Shown here in pieces: positions 53,296-62,797 of a stretch of 64,000 nucleotides of DNA. Positions within the stretch are counted from its first letter, which is position 1, and each line of letters begins with the position of its first letter. The DNA is from Pseudomonas sp. FeN3W (lineage in GTDB: Bacteria > Pseudomonadota > Gammaproteobacteria > Pseudomonadales > Pseudomonadaceae): positions 248,001 through 312,000 of the forward strand of contig CP136010.1 in the NCBI GenBank assembly GCA_030263805.2, given 5' to 3'. The notes beneath the pieces were generated by a model. It made no database searches. It was not told the origin of the DNA and saw only the letters and a program-made list of their open reading frames with translations. The position numbers were made by a program, and so were the translations under genes.

Positions 53296-56200
53296 ACATC
53301 TCGCGGTTGTTCATCCTGCGACCGGTTGCGACCACGCTGAGCATGATCGCAATCCTGCTGGCAGGGCTGATCGCCTACAAGCTGTTGCCGGTGGCGGCAT
53401 TGCCACAGGTGGACTACCCGACGATCCGCGTGATGACGCTGTATCCCGGGGCCAGCCCCGAAGTCATGACCAGCGCCGTCACCGCGCCGCTGGAGCGCCA
53501 GTTCGGGCAGATGCCGGGCCTCGAGCAGCTGTCATCCACCAGTTCCGGCGGCGCCTCGGTGATTACCCTGCGTTTCTCGCTGGATGTGGCGCTGGATGTG
53601 GCCGAGCAGGAAGTGCAGGCTGCGATCAATGCAGCGAACAACCTGCTGCCCAACGATTTGCCGGCGCCACCGGTGTACAACAAGGTCAACCCGGCCGATA
53701 CGCCGGTGCTGACCCTGGCGGTGACATCCGAATCGCTGCCACTGCCCAAACTGCATGATCTGGTCGACACGCGCATGGCGCAGAAACTGGCGCAGATCAA
53801 CGGCGTCGGCATGGTCAGTATCGCCGGTGGCCAGCGCCCGGCGGTGCGTATCCGCACCAACCCGGAAGCACTTGCCGCGTACGGTCTGTCGCTGGCCGAC
53901 GTGCGCTCGCTGATCACCAGCTCCAACGTCAATCAGCCCAAGGGTAACTTCGACGGCCCGACCCGGGTGTCGATGCTCGATGCCAACGACCAGCTGAAGA
54001 CGCCAGAGGAATATGCCGAGCTGATCCTCACCTACGAGGATGGCGCCGCGCTGCGGCTGAAGGATGTCGCCGACATCATCGACGGCGCCGAGAACGAGCG
54101 CCTCGCGGCGTGGGCCAACGACAGCCAGGCGGTGCTGCTCAATGTCCAGCGCCAGCCCGGTGCCAACGTCATCGACGTGGTCGAGCGCATCCAGGCGCTG
54201 CTACCGGAAGTGACTGCCAGCATGCCGGCCGGCCTGGATGTGGTGGTGCTCACCGACCGTACCCAGACAATCCGCGCGGCGGTCACCGACGTGCAGCACG
54301 AGCTGATGCTCGCCACCTTCCTGGTGGTGATGGTCACCTTCGTCTTTCTCAAGAAACTCTCGGCCACGGTGATCCCGTCGATTGCCGTGCCGCTGTCGCT
54401 GGTCGGCACTTTCGCGGTGATGTACGTCTGCGGTTTCTCCCTGAACAACCTGACCCTGATGGCGCTGACGATTGCCACCGGCTTCGTGGTGGACGATGCC
54501 ATCGTCATGCTGGAGAACATCGCGCGACACCTGGAGGAGGGCGAGACACCGCTCAACGCCGCGCTGAAGGGCGCGAAACAGATCGGTTTCACCTTGATCT
54601 CGCTGACTTTCTCGCTGATCGCCGTGCTGATTCCGCTGCTGTTCATGCAAGACGTGGTTGGCCGACTGTTCCGCGAGTTCGCCATCACCCTGGCGGTGGC
54701 GATTCTGATCTCGCTGGTGGTGTCGCTGACGCTGACGCCGATGATGTGCGCCAAGCTGCTCAAGGCGGAAACCGCCGCCGAGGCCAAGCCGGACTGGGTC
54801 GAGCGGCTGATCGGCGGCTATTCGCGCTGGCTGACCTGGGTGCTCGGGCACCAGATGCTGACCCTGCTCGTCGCCGTCGCGACCCTGGGGCTCACCGTCG
54901 TTCTCTACCTGGCGGTGCCCAAGGGCTTCTTCCCGGTACAGGACACCGGTGTGATCCAAGGCATCAGCGAGGCACCGCAATCGATTTCCTTCCGCGCCAT
55001 GAGCGAGCGCCAGCAGGCACTGGCGCGGGTGATTCTTGCCGATCCGGCGGTGGACAGCCTGTCGTCCTACATCGGCGTGGATGGCGACAACGTCACGCTC
55101 AACAGCGGCCGCCTGCTGATCAACCTCAAGCCCCACGGTGAGCGCGATCTGACTGCCAGCCAGATCATCGACCGGCTGCGACCGGAGCTGGCCAAAGTGC
55201 CGGGTATCGAGCTGTACCTGCAGCCGGTGCAGGATCTGTCCATCGAGGACCGGGTCAGTCGCACCCAGTTCCAGTTCAGCCTGGAAACGCCGGACAGCAA
55301 CCTGCTGCAGGAGTGGACGCCGCGGTTGGTCGAGGCGCTGCGCGAGCGCCCGGAACTCACCGACGTCGCCAGCGACCTGCAAGGCAACGGTCTGCAGATC
55401 TATCTGGACATCGACCGTGACGCCGCGGCGCGCCTGGGCATCCAGGTCGCGGATATCACCGACGCGCTCTACGATGCCTTCGGCCAGCGGCAGATCTCGA
55501 CCATCTTCACCCAGGCCAGCCAGTACCGCGTGGTGCTGGAGGCAGAGGCAGGCAACCGCCTAGGCCCGCAGGCGCTGGAGCAGTTGTTCGTGCAGAGCGA
55601 AGGCGGCACGCCGGTGCGATTGTCCAGCCTGGCGACGCTGGAGCAACGCAACGCGCCCTTGCTGATCAACCATATCGGCCAGTTCCCGGCGGTGACCCTG
55701 TCGTTCAACCTGGCCAGCGGCGTCTCGCTCGGCAAGGCGGTTGAAGTGATCGAGGCAGTGGAGCAGGAGATCGGGCTGCCGGCCGGTATCCAGACGCGCT
55801 TCCAGGGTGCGGCCGAGGCGTTCCGCGCCTCGCTGTCGAGCACACTGCTGCTGATTCTCGCCGCGGTGGTGACCATGTATATCGTGCTCGGCGTGCTCTA
55901 CGAGAGCTATATCCACCCGATCACCATCCTCTCGACGCTGCCGTCGGCGGCGGTCGGTGCCTTGCTTGCCTTGTTGCTGACCGGCAACGACCTCGGGCTG
56001 ATCGCGATCATCGGCATCATCCTGCTGATCGGCATCGTCAAGAAGAACGCGATCATGATGATCGACTTCGCCCTGGAGGCCGAACGGCAGCAGGGCATGA
56101 GTCCGCAGGATGCGATCTACCGCGCGGCGCTGCTGCGTTTCCGGCCGATCCTGATGACCACTCTGGCGGCGCTGTTTGGTGCGATTCCGCTGATGCTGGC

Positions 56201-56372
56201 ATCCGGCTCCGGCGCCGAGTTGCGCCAACCGTTGGGTCTGGTGCTGGTCGGCGGTCTGCTGCTCAGCCAGCTGCTGACGCTGTTCACCACCCCGGTGATC
56301 TATTTGTTCTTCGATCGGCTCGGCCAGCGCTTTGCCCGCAAGGACGAAGTGGGACAGGGGGTTGGAGCGTGA
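53292..56372 (+). CDS. muxB: RND multidrug efflux transporter subunit (MdtB/MuxB)
   Basis: A 1026-residue inner-membrane RND transporter with twelve membrane segments and two large periplasmic loops. The helix-4 proton relay aspartates are in FVVDDAIVMLENIARHLEEG, and the C-terminal half has GIVKKNAIMMIDFALEAERQ. It forms the MdtBC/MuxBC-type heteromeric pump together with the next gene. In P. aeruginosa this pump is MuxABC-OpmB. It overlaps muxA by 4 bases, but unlike the other junctions it is separated from muxC by 184 bases that hold a long inverted repeat. Confidence 0.95.
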   Translation: MNISRLFILRPVATTLSMIAILLAGLIAYKLLPVAALPQVDYPTIRVMTLYPGASPEVMTSAVTAPLERQFGQMPGLEQLSSTSSGGASVITLRFSLDVALDVAEQEVQAAINAANNLLPNDLPAPPVYNKVNPADTPVLTLAVTSESLPLPKLHDLVDTRMAQKLAQINGVGMVSIAGGQRPAVRIRTNPEALAAYGLSLADVRSLITSSNVNQPKGNFDGPTRVSMLDANDQLKTPEEYAELILTYEDGAALRLKDVADIIDGAENERLAAWANDSQAVLLNVQRQPGANVIDVVERIQALLPEVTASMPAGLDVVVLTDRTQTIRAAVTDVQHELMLATFLVVMVTFVFLKKLSATVIPSIAVPLSLVGTFAVMYVCGFSLNNLTLMALTIATGFVVDDAIVMLENIARHLEEGETPLNAALKGAKQIGFTLISLTFSLIAVLIPLLFMQDVVGRLFREFAITLAVAILISLVVSLTLTPMMCAKLLKAETAAEAKPDWVERLIGGYSRWLTWVLGHQMLTLLVAVATLGLTVVLYLAVPKGFFPVQDTGVIQGISEAPQSISFRAMSERQQALARVILADPAVDSLSSYIGVDGDNVTLNSGRLLINLKPHGERDLTASQIIDRLRPELAKVPGIELYLQPVQDLSIEDRVSRTQFQFSLETPDSNLLQEWTPRLVEALRERPELTDVASDLQGNGLQIYLDIDRDAAARLGIQVADITDALYDAFGQRQISTIFTQASQYRVVLEAEAGNRLGPQALEQLFVQSEGGTPVRLSSLATLEQRNAPLLINHIGQFPAVTLSFNLASGVSLGKAVEVIEAVEQEIGLPAGIQTRFQGAAEAFRASLSSTLLLILAAVVTMYIVLGVLYESYIHPITILSTLPSAAVGALLALLLTGNDLGLIAIIGIILLIGIVKKNAIMMIDFALEAERQQGMSPQDAIYRAALLRFRPILMTTLAALFGAIPLMLASGSGAELRQPLGLVLVGGLLLSQLLTLFTTPVIYLFFDRLGQRFARKDEVGQGVGA

Positions 56373-56379
56373 GTGTCGA

Positions 56380-56538
56380 GCTGGAAGCTGGAAGCTGGAA
56401 GCTGGAAGCAGAGCAATGCGTGCATGCTGGAAAGCGCCCGATATTGGCCAAAACGGGTGGTCGCTCCGTTCGGTCGGCAGCAGGTATTGTCACGAGCCGT
56501 GCTTTTAGCTTCCAGCTTCCAGCTTCCGGCTTCCAGCT
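56380..56538. repeat. Long inverted repeat built of tandem GGAAGCT heptamers
   Basis: The left arm (56380-56410) is AGCT followed by four tandem copies of the heptamer GGAAGCT (the last truncated). The right arm (56508-56538) is its reverse complement with one mismatch. The arms flank a 97-base centre that has no convincing coding frame. The element fills the gap between muxB and muxC and ends just before the muxC ribosome binding site (TGGAG). As RNA it could form a stem of about 31 pairs. I do not recognise it as a named repeat family. Confidence 0.85.
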
Positions 56539-56556
56539 CTCCTCTGGAGCGCACCC

Positions 56557-59500
56557 ATGAACCTCTCCGCTCCCTTTATCGCCCGTCCCGTGGCGACCAT
56601 GTTGCTCAGTCTGGCGATCCTGTTGCTGGGTGGCGTCAGCTTCGGCCTGCTGCCGGTATCGCCGCTGCCGAATATGGATTTCCCGGTGATCACCGTGCAG
56701 GCCAGCCTGCCGGGCGCCAGCCCGGAGATCATGGCCTCCAGCGTCGCGACCCCCTTGGAGCGCTCGCTGGGCAGTATCGCCGGGGTCAGCCAGATGACCA
56801 GTCGCAGCAGCCAGGGCTCGACGCGGATCATCATCCAGTTCGATCTGGATCGCGAGATCAATGGTGCCGCCCGCGATGTGCAGGCGGCCATCAACGCCGC
56901 GCGCAACCTGCTGCCCAGCGGCATGCGCAGCATGCCCACCTACCGCAAGATCAATCCGTCCCAGGCGCCGATCATGGTGCTCTCGTTGACCTCGGACGTG
57001 CTGGACAAGGCCGATCTCTACGACATCGGCTCGACCATCCTGGCGCAGAAGCTGTCGCAGGTGTCCGGCGTCGGCGAAATTCAGGTCGGCGGCAGCTCGC
57101 TGCCCGCCGTGCGCATCGAACTGCAGCCGCAGCAGCTGGAACAGTACGGCGTGTCGCTGGACGAAGTGCGCCAGACCATCGCCAACGGCAACGTGCGCCG
57201 GCCCAAGGGCATGGTCGAGGATGCAGACCGTCACTGGCAGGTTCGCGCCAATGACCAGTTGCACGATGCGGCCGACTACACACCGCTGATCATCCGCTAC
57301 CAGGAGGGCGCGGCGCTGCGCCTGGGTGATGTCGCGAAGGTGCGCGATTCGGTGGAGGACCGCTACAACAGTGGCTTCTTCAACAACGAACAGGCGGTGC
57401 TGCTGATCGTCAACCGCCAGGCCGGCGCCAACATCATCGAAACCATCGAGGGCATCCGCCGCGAACTGCCGGCGTTGCAGGCGATCATGCCCGGCAGCGT
57501 CGATCTGAACGTTGCCATGGACCGCTCGCCGGTGATCCGCGCCACGTTGCACGAGGCCGAGCGCACGCTGCTGATCGCGGTAGGGCTGGTCATCGTGCTG
57601 GTGTTCCTGTTTCTCGGCAGCCTGCGCACCTCACTGATCCCGGCGCTGGCGGTACCGGTGTCGCTGGTCGGTACCTTTGCCGTGATGTACCTGTTCGGCT
57701 TTTCGCTGAACATCCTCTCGCTGATGGCGCTGATTCTCGCTGCCGGCCTGGTGGTGGACGACGCCATCGTGGTGCTGGAGAACATCGCCCGGCATATCGA
57801 CGACGGCATGCCACCGTTGAAGGCCGCCTACGTCGGCACCCGCGAGGTCGGTTTCACGTTGCTGTCGATGAACCTCTCGCTGGTGGTGGTGTTCGTCTCC
57901 ATTCTCTACATGGGTGGCATCGTCGAGCGCCTGTTCCGCGAGTTTTCCATCACCCTGGCGGCGGCGATTCTGGTCTCCCTGCTGGTGTCGCTGACCCTGA
58001 CGCCGATGCTCTGCGCGCGCTGGCTGAAGCCACACCAGCCGGCGCAGGAAGGCCGCCTGCAGCGCTGGAGCCACCAGGCCCATCAGTGGCTGCTGCGTCA
58101 CTACGACCGGTCGCTGAGCTGGGCACTGCGGCATCGCCGCATCACCCTGTTGAGCCTGCTGGCGACCATCGCGCTGAACGTTGTGCTCTATGTGCAGGTG
58201 CCCAAGACCTTCCTGCCGCAACAGGACACCGGCCAGCTGACCGGCTTCATCCGCGGTGATGACGGCCTGTCCTTCCAGGTCATGCAGCCGAAGATGGAAG
58301 TCTTCCGCAAGGCGGTGCTCGCCGATCCGGCGGTGGAGAGCGTGGCGGGCTTCATCGGCGGGCAGGGCGGTATCAACAACGCCTTCATGATCGTGCGCCT
58401 CAAGCCGCTGAGCGAGCGGAAGATTTCGGCGCAGAAGGTCATCGAGCGCATCCGCAAGAACCAGCCCAAGGTACCTGGCGGACGCATGTTCCTCATGGCC
58501 GATCAGGACCTGCAGTTCGGCGGTGGTCGGCAGAGCAGTTCGGCCTATTCCTACACGCTGCTGGCCAGCGACCTGAATGATCTGCGCACCTGGGTGCCGC
58601 GGGTCACCCAGGCACTGTCGGCGCTGCCGGAACTGACCAGCATCGACGCCAATGACGGCGAAGGCGCGCAGCAGATCAGCCTGAAGATCGATCGCGACGC
58701 GGCCAAGCGTCTGGGCATCGACATGAGTACCGTGACCACGCTGCTGAACAACGCTTTCAGCCAGCGGCAGATTTCTACCATCTACGAATCGCTCAACCAG
58801 TACCAGGTGGTGATGGAGATCGATCCGAGCTACGCGCAGTATCCCGAGGTGCTGGAGCAAATCCACGTCGTCACCGAGGATGGCCGGCGCGTGCCGCTCG
58901 CCGCGCTCGCCCGCTACGAGCGCAGCCTGGAGGAAGATAGGGTCAGCCACGACGGGCAGTTCGCTGCGGAGAACATCGACTTCGACCTCGCTCCTGACGT
59001 CAGCCTCGATCAGGCGACCCTGGCCATCGAGCGCGCCGTCGCCGCCATCGGCATGCCGAGTGAGGTGCAGGGCCGCCTCGGTGGCACTGGCAGCGCCTTC
59101 GAAAGCACTCAGCAAGGCCAGCCACTGATGATTCTCGGTGCCTTGCTGCTGGTCTACATCGTGCTGGGCATCCTCTACGAGAGCTATATCCATCCGCTGA
59201 CCATTCTCTCGACACTGCCGTCGGCCGGGGTCGGCGCGTTGCTGGCGATCATCCTCACCGGCGACCAATTCAGCCTGATCTCGCTGCTCGGGCTGTTCCT
59301 GCTGATCGGCGTGGTGAAGAAGAACGCGATCCTGATGATCGACCTGGCCCTGCAGTTCGAACGCAACGACAGCCTGTCGCCCACCGATTCGATCCATCGC
59401 GCCTGCCTGCTGCGTTTCCGGCCGATCCTGATGACCACCATGGCCGCCATCCTCGGCGCGCTGCCGCTGCTGCTCGGCGGCGCGGAAGGCGCCGAGATGC

Positions 59501-59661
59501 GCCAGCCGCTGGGGCTGACCATCATCGGCGGTCTGCTGCTGAGTCAGATCCTGACCCTCTACACCACGCCGGTGGTCTATCTGTACCTGGACCGCCTGCG
59601 TCATCGTTTCAACAGCTGGCGCGGTGTTCGCACCGATGCCGCCCTGGAAAACCCGCTATGA
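56557..59661 (+). CDS. muxC: RND multidrug efflux transporter subunit (MdtC/MuxC)
   Basis: A 1034-residue RND transporter, a paralogue of MuxB. It has twelve membrane segments, the helix-4 motif LVVDDAIVVLENIARHIDDG, and GVVKKNAILMIDLALQFERN. It would assemble with MuxB into one heterotrimeric pump that captures drugs from the periplasm and inner leaflet. TGGAG lies 8 bases before the ATG. It overlaps opmB by 4 bases. Confidence 0.95.
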   Translation: MNLSAPFIARPVATMLLSLAILLLGGVSFGLLPVSPLPNMDFPVITVQASLPGASPEIMASSVATPLERSLGSIAGVSQMTSRSSQGSTRIIIQFDLDREINGAARDVQAAINAARNLLPSGMRSMPTYRKINPSQAPIMVLSLTSDVLDKADLYDIGSTILAQKLSQVSGVGEIQVGGSSLPAVRIELQPQQLEQYGVSLDEVRQTIANGNVRRPKGMVEDADRHWQVRANDQLHDAADYTPLIIRYQEGAALRLGDVAKVRDSVEDRYNSGFFNNEQAVLLIVNRQAGANIIETIEGIRRELPALQAIMPGSVDLNVAMDRSPVIRATLHEAERTLLIAVGLVIVLVFLFLGSLRTSLIPALAVPVSLVGTFAVMYLFGFSLNILSLMALILAAGLVVDDAIVVLENIARHIDDGMPPLKAAYVGTREVGFTLLSMNLSLVVVFVSILYMGGIVERLFREFSITLAAAILVSLLVSLTLTPMLCARWLKPHQPAQEGRLQRWSHQAHQWLLRHYDRSLSWALRHRRITLLSLLATIALNVVLYVQVPKTFLPQQDTGQLTGFIRGDDGLSFQVMQPKMEVFRKAVLADPAVESVAGFIGGQGGINNAFMIVRLKPLSERKISAQKVIERIRKNQPKVPGGRMFLMADQDLQFGGGRQSSSAYSYTLLASDLNDLRTWVPRVTQALSALPELTSIDANDGEGAQQISLKIDRDAAKRLGIDMSTVTTLLNNAFSQRQISTIYESLNQYQVVMEIDPSYAQYPEVLEQIHVVTEDGRRVPLAALARYERSLEEDRVSHDGQFAAENIDFDLAPDVSLDQATLAIERAVAAIGMPSEVQGRLGGTGSAFESTQQGQPLMILGALLLVYIVLGILYESYIHPLTILSTLPSAGVGALLAIILTGDQFSLISLLGLFLLIGVVKKNAILMIDLALQFERNDSLSPTDSIHRACLLRFRPILMTTMAAILGALPLLLGGAEGAEMRQPLGLTIIGGLLLSQILTLYTTPVVYLYLDRLRHRFNSWRGVRTDAALENPL

Positions 59662-61151
59662 ATCCGTCGTCGCTGAACCCCTCATCGCTGAAGCATGCCC
59701 TGCGGCCCCTCGCGGCTGCCGTGCTGACCCTGTCGTTGGGCGCCTGCACCCTGGGCCCGGACTATCAACGTCCGGAGCTGCCCGTGGCTACCGAATTCAA
59801 ACAGGCCGAAGGCTGGAAAGCCGCGGCGCCGGCCGATGTGTTGGCGCGTGGCGAGTGGTGGCGGCTTTATAACGATGCCGATCTGGACGCCCTGGTCGCC
59901 CGGCTGAACGTCGACAATCAAAACCTGGCCGCCGCCGAGGCGCAGTTCCGTCAGGCGCGGGCACTGGTGCGTGGTGCACGCTCACAGCTATTTCCGATCC
60001 TCTCCGGCAGCGCCGGGGTGACCCGCTCGGCGCAGGGCAGCGGTAGCTCGGACACCAGCGGCGGCTCGTTCGGCAGTGGCGTCAGCGAAAGCTACGAAGC
60101 GGGCCTGAGTGCGTCCTGGGAGGCGGATATCTGGGGCCGGCTGCGGCGCAATCTGGAAGCGAACCGCGCCAGCATGCAGGCCAGCGCCGCAGACCTGGCC
60201 GCAGTGCGACTGAGCCTGCAAGCCGAGCTGGTGCAGACCTACCTGCAACTGCGTGTGATCGACGAACATCAGCGCCTGCTTGATCAGACCGTCGCGGCCT
60301 ACGTGCGCTCGCTGCGTCTGACCGAGAACCAGTATCGGGCCGGCATCGTGCCGAAATCCGACGTCGCCCAGGCGCAGACGCAACTCAAGAGCACCCAGGC
60401 CCAGGCCATCGACCTGCGCTGGCAGCGGGCACAGATGGAGCACGCGATCGCCGTGCTCATCGGCGTTGCACCCTCGGAACTGGACATCGCGGTGCGCGCG
60501 GATATCCCGGCGTTGCCAGGCGTGCCGCTGGCCGTGCCGTCGCAGCTGCTGGAGCGGCGTCCCGATATCGCCTCTGCCGAGCGCCAGGTCATGGCGGCCA
60601 ATGCCAACATCGGCGTCGCCGAAGCGGCCTGGTACCCGGACCTGACGCTCTCCGCCAGCGGTGGCTACCGCAACAGCAGCTTCAGCGACCTGTTCAGCGT
60701 GCCCAACCGCTTCTGGTCGCTCGGCCCGCAACTGGCGCTGACGCTGCTCGACTTCGGCAGCCGCCGCGCCGAACTGGAGCGTGCCGAAGCCAGTTACGAC
60801 CAGACCGTGGCCACTTACCGGCAGACCGTGCTCGACAGCTTCCGCGAGGTGGAGGATTACCTGGTGCAGTTACGGGTGCTGGAAGAGGAGGCGGTGGTGC
60901 AGCGCGAGGCGCTGGAGGCGGCCCAGGAGTCCCTGCGTCTGATCGAGAACCAGTATCGGGCAGGCACCGTCGATTTCCTCAGCGTTGCCACGGTGCAGAC
61001 CACCGCGCTGAACAACGAGCGCACCAACCTGACCCTGCTAGGCGATCGACTGACTGCCAGTGTGCTGCTGATCGCCGCGCTGGGCGGTGGCTGGGACAGC
61101 CAGCAGCTGGATCAGCCACCGACGGCGGCGACCGTGCCGGACGCGCGCTGA
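59658..61151 (+). CDS. opmB: Outer-membrane efflux lipoprotein (OprM/NodT family, OpmB)
   Basis: A 497-residue TolC-type outer-membrane factor. The signal sequence ends in a lipobox (LSLGAC, Cys33 or so), followed by LGPDYQRPELPV, the usual NodT-family start. Two repeats each contain an ENQYRAG motif at the coiled-coil/barrel boundary. It provides the outer-membrane channel of the MuxABC pump and overlaps muxC by ATGA. Its extreme N-terminus repeats NPSSL twice. Confidence 0.95.
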   Translation: MNPSSLNPSSLKHALRPLAAAVLTLSLGACTLGPDYQRPELPVATEFKQAEGWKAAAPADVLARGEWWRLYNDADLDALVARLNVDNQNLAAAEAQFRQARALVRGARSQLFPILSGSAGVTRSAQGSGSSDTSGGSFGSGVSESYEAGLSASWEADIWGRLRRNLEANRASMQASAADLAAVRLSLQAELVQTYLQLRVIDEHQRLLDQTVAAYVRSLRLTENQYRAGIVPKSDVAQAQTQLKSTQAQAIDLRWQRAQMEHAIAVLIGVAPSELDIAVRADIPALPGVPLAVPSQLLERRPDIASAERQVMAANANIGVAEAAWYPDLTLSASGGYRNSSFSDLFSVPNRFWSLGPQLALTLLDFGSRRAELERAEASYDQTVATYRQTVLDSFREVEDYLVQLRVLEEEAVVQREALEAAQESLRLIENQYRAGTVDFLSVATVQTTALNNERTNLTLLGDRLTASVLLIAALGGGWDSQQLDQPPTAATVPDAR

Positions 61152-61180
61152 CTCCATCCGCGAAGCCGCTTCCGGAAACC

Positions 61181-61208
61181 AAAAGCCCCGCTTGATCGCG
61201 GGGCTTTT
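61181..61208. terminator. Bidirectional rho-independent terminator
   Basis: AAAAGCCCCGC pairs with GCGGGGCTTTT around a 6-base loop between the convergent opmB and dctP genes; A and T runs serve both strands. Confidence 0.92.
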
Positions 61209-61227
61209 GCGTTCTAAGCGGCGTCGC

Positions 61228-62220
61228 TTAATTGCGTTGCTTGCGATTGACGGTCTGGGCCGCCTTGATGATGTCCGCGCCGATCACCGGCTCGAACTGC
61301 TGCCACACCGGACGCATCGCTTCGCGCCAGCGCTCGCGCTCTTCCGGAGTCAGGCTGACGATCTCGGTCGTTCCCGCCTGGCGAATGCGCTCGCGGTCGG
61401 CCTGATTCAGCTCTTCGGCTTCGCGATTCACCATGTAGCTCACCTCGTCGAGGATGGCTTCCAGCTCGAAACGGATCTTGTGCGGCATGCCCATCCAGAA
61501 GCGGGTGTTGCTGACCACCATGTAATCGAGCACACCGTGATCGCTCTCGATGATGTAGGGCTGCACGGTATGCATCTTCTTGCTGTAGATGTTCGACCAG
61601 GGATTCTCCGCGCCCTGTACGGTGCCGGTACGCAGGGCGTCGTAGACATCGGCGAAGGGGATTTTCTGGGTCGATGCGCCGACTGCACCGAACTGCGCTT
61701 CGAGCACGGCCGAGGGTTGAATGCGGAAGCTCAGCCCCGATGCATCGCTCGGCAGGCGCAGCATACGGGTCGCCGAGAGCTGCTTCATGCCGTTGTGCCA
61801 GTAGGCCAGGCCGGTGATGTTCTGGTCTTCCATCGAGCGCAGCAGCTGTTTGCCCTTGGTGCGCTTCTGGAAGCGGTTTACCGCGTCGATATCGTCGAAC
61901 AGGAAGGGCAGGTCGAATACCTGCAGCTGCTTGGTGTATTGCTCGAACTTGGCCAGTGACGGCGCCAGCAGCTGCACTTCGTTGTTGCGCAATGCCTCCA
62001 GCTCCGTGGCATCACCGAACAGCGTCGAATTCGGGTAGACCTCGACGCTTACCTGGCCGGGCAGACGCTCCTCGGCCAGGCGCTTGAACATCAGTGCACC
62101 CTTGCCCTTGGGCGTGTCCTCGGCCACTACGTGAGAAAACTTGATGACGATGGGCTCAGCCTGGGCGAATGCGCTGGTGACCGCCAGCACAAGCCCGGCA
62201 AGGGTAATGATCGGCTTCAT
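61228..62220 (-). CDS. dctP: TRAP transporter substrate-binding protein, C4-dicarboxylate type
   Basis: A 330-residue periplasmic binding protein. A signal peptide (about 1-22, ending SAFAQA) precedes the mature start EPIVIKFSHVVAEDTPKGKG, which is strongly DctP-like. LSFRIQPSAVLEAQFGAVGA carries the substrate-binding arginine, and PFADVYDALRTGTVQGAENP is the family signature. C4-dicarboxylates are the likely ligands. No Q or M subunit gene is next to it in this window. I use the ATG at 62220; a longer start would bury the signal peptide. A palindrome lies about 105 bases upstream. Confidence 0.92.
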   Translation of the reverse strand: MKPIITLAGLVLAVTSAFAQAEPIVIKFSHVVAEDTPKGKGALMFKRLAEERLPGQVSVEVYPNSTLFGDATELEALRNNEVQLLAPSLAKFEQYTKQLQVFDLPFLFDDIDAVNRFQKRTKGKQLLRSMEDQNITGLAYWHNGMKQLSATRMLRLPSDASGLSFRIQPSAVLEAQFGAVGASTQKIPFADVYDALRTGTVQGAENPWSNIYSKKMHTVQPYIIESDHGVLDYMVVSNTRFWMGMPHKIRFELEAILDEVSYMVNREAEELNQADRERIRQAGTTEIVSLTPEERERWREAMRPVWQQFEPVIGADIIKAAQTVNRKQRN

Positions 62221-62325
62221 GAAAGACTCTTTATTCTGGTTGGTTGGCAGTTCGTCCAGGCGGACCGACCGCAAGGACGCTTCTAGGCTTTCAACCGCTT
62301 CTTATGCCAAAGATAGGTGACGACT

Positions 62326-62337
62326 GAAAGCGCTTTC
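62326..62337. promoter_or_regulatory. LacI-type palindrome upstream of dctP
   Basis: GAAAGCGCTTTC is a perfect 12-base palindrome with central CpG, about 105 bases before the dctP start. The regulator is not identifiable here. Confidence 0.45.
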
Positions 62338-62437
62338 CCCAACCAACCCAGCGGGAGCGGCACTACGTCACATTTGCGGTGGCGGCATAACAGAGTGGAG
62401 TGCACTGCCTGGCCCGGCTCTCCAATCCGCTGGTGGC

Positions 62438-62797
62438 TTAATCCAGATCCAGCAATAGCCCTGATTGCAGGCGTTTCGGTAGCTTGCGTACCACCAACTG
62501 GTGTGCGCGGGTCAGCAGGTCGCGCAGTTCTTCGTCGGCTAGAGGAATCTGCCGACCGCTCATGCTGATCCAGTGCGCCCGGGCCAGGTAAGGAGCCGGG
62601 CGGATGCCGGGACGGTCCACGAAACCCAGAAACAGGTCGCTATGGACCTTGAATGCCAGGTGCTCGCCAAGAAAATCGAGGACGGCGAACATCTTGTTGT
62701 CCGCTACCGAGAACACCCGGTTGCTGCCCCACTTGAGGTCTTCACGGGTGCCGGGAAGCGTCAGGCAGAAGGCGGCGATCTGATCCGTAGTCATCAT
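62438..62797 (-). CDS. MmcQ/YjbR family protein
   Basis: A 119-residue protein of the MmcQ/YjbR fold (DUF419). It shows TDQIAAFCLTLPGTREDLKW, then VADNKMFAVL and GIRPAPYLARAHWISM near the C-terminal half, the usual order for the family. These are CyaY-like small proteins of unclear function, sometimes DNA-binding. The first ATG overlaps the stop of the aadA-like gene (ATGA), so the two are co-translated. Confidence 0.87.
   Translation of the reverse strand: MMTTDQIAAFCLTLPGTREDLKWGSNRVFSVADNKMFAVLDFLGEHLAFKVHSDLFLGFVDRPGIRPAPYLARAHWISMSGRQIPLADEELRDLLTRAHQLVVRKLPKRLQSGLLLDLD

Noticed and set aside
59658..59700. Duplicated NPSSL coding repeat at the start of opmB
   Set aside because: Two copies within a signal peptide region are likely simple slippage without functional meaning.
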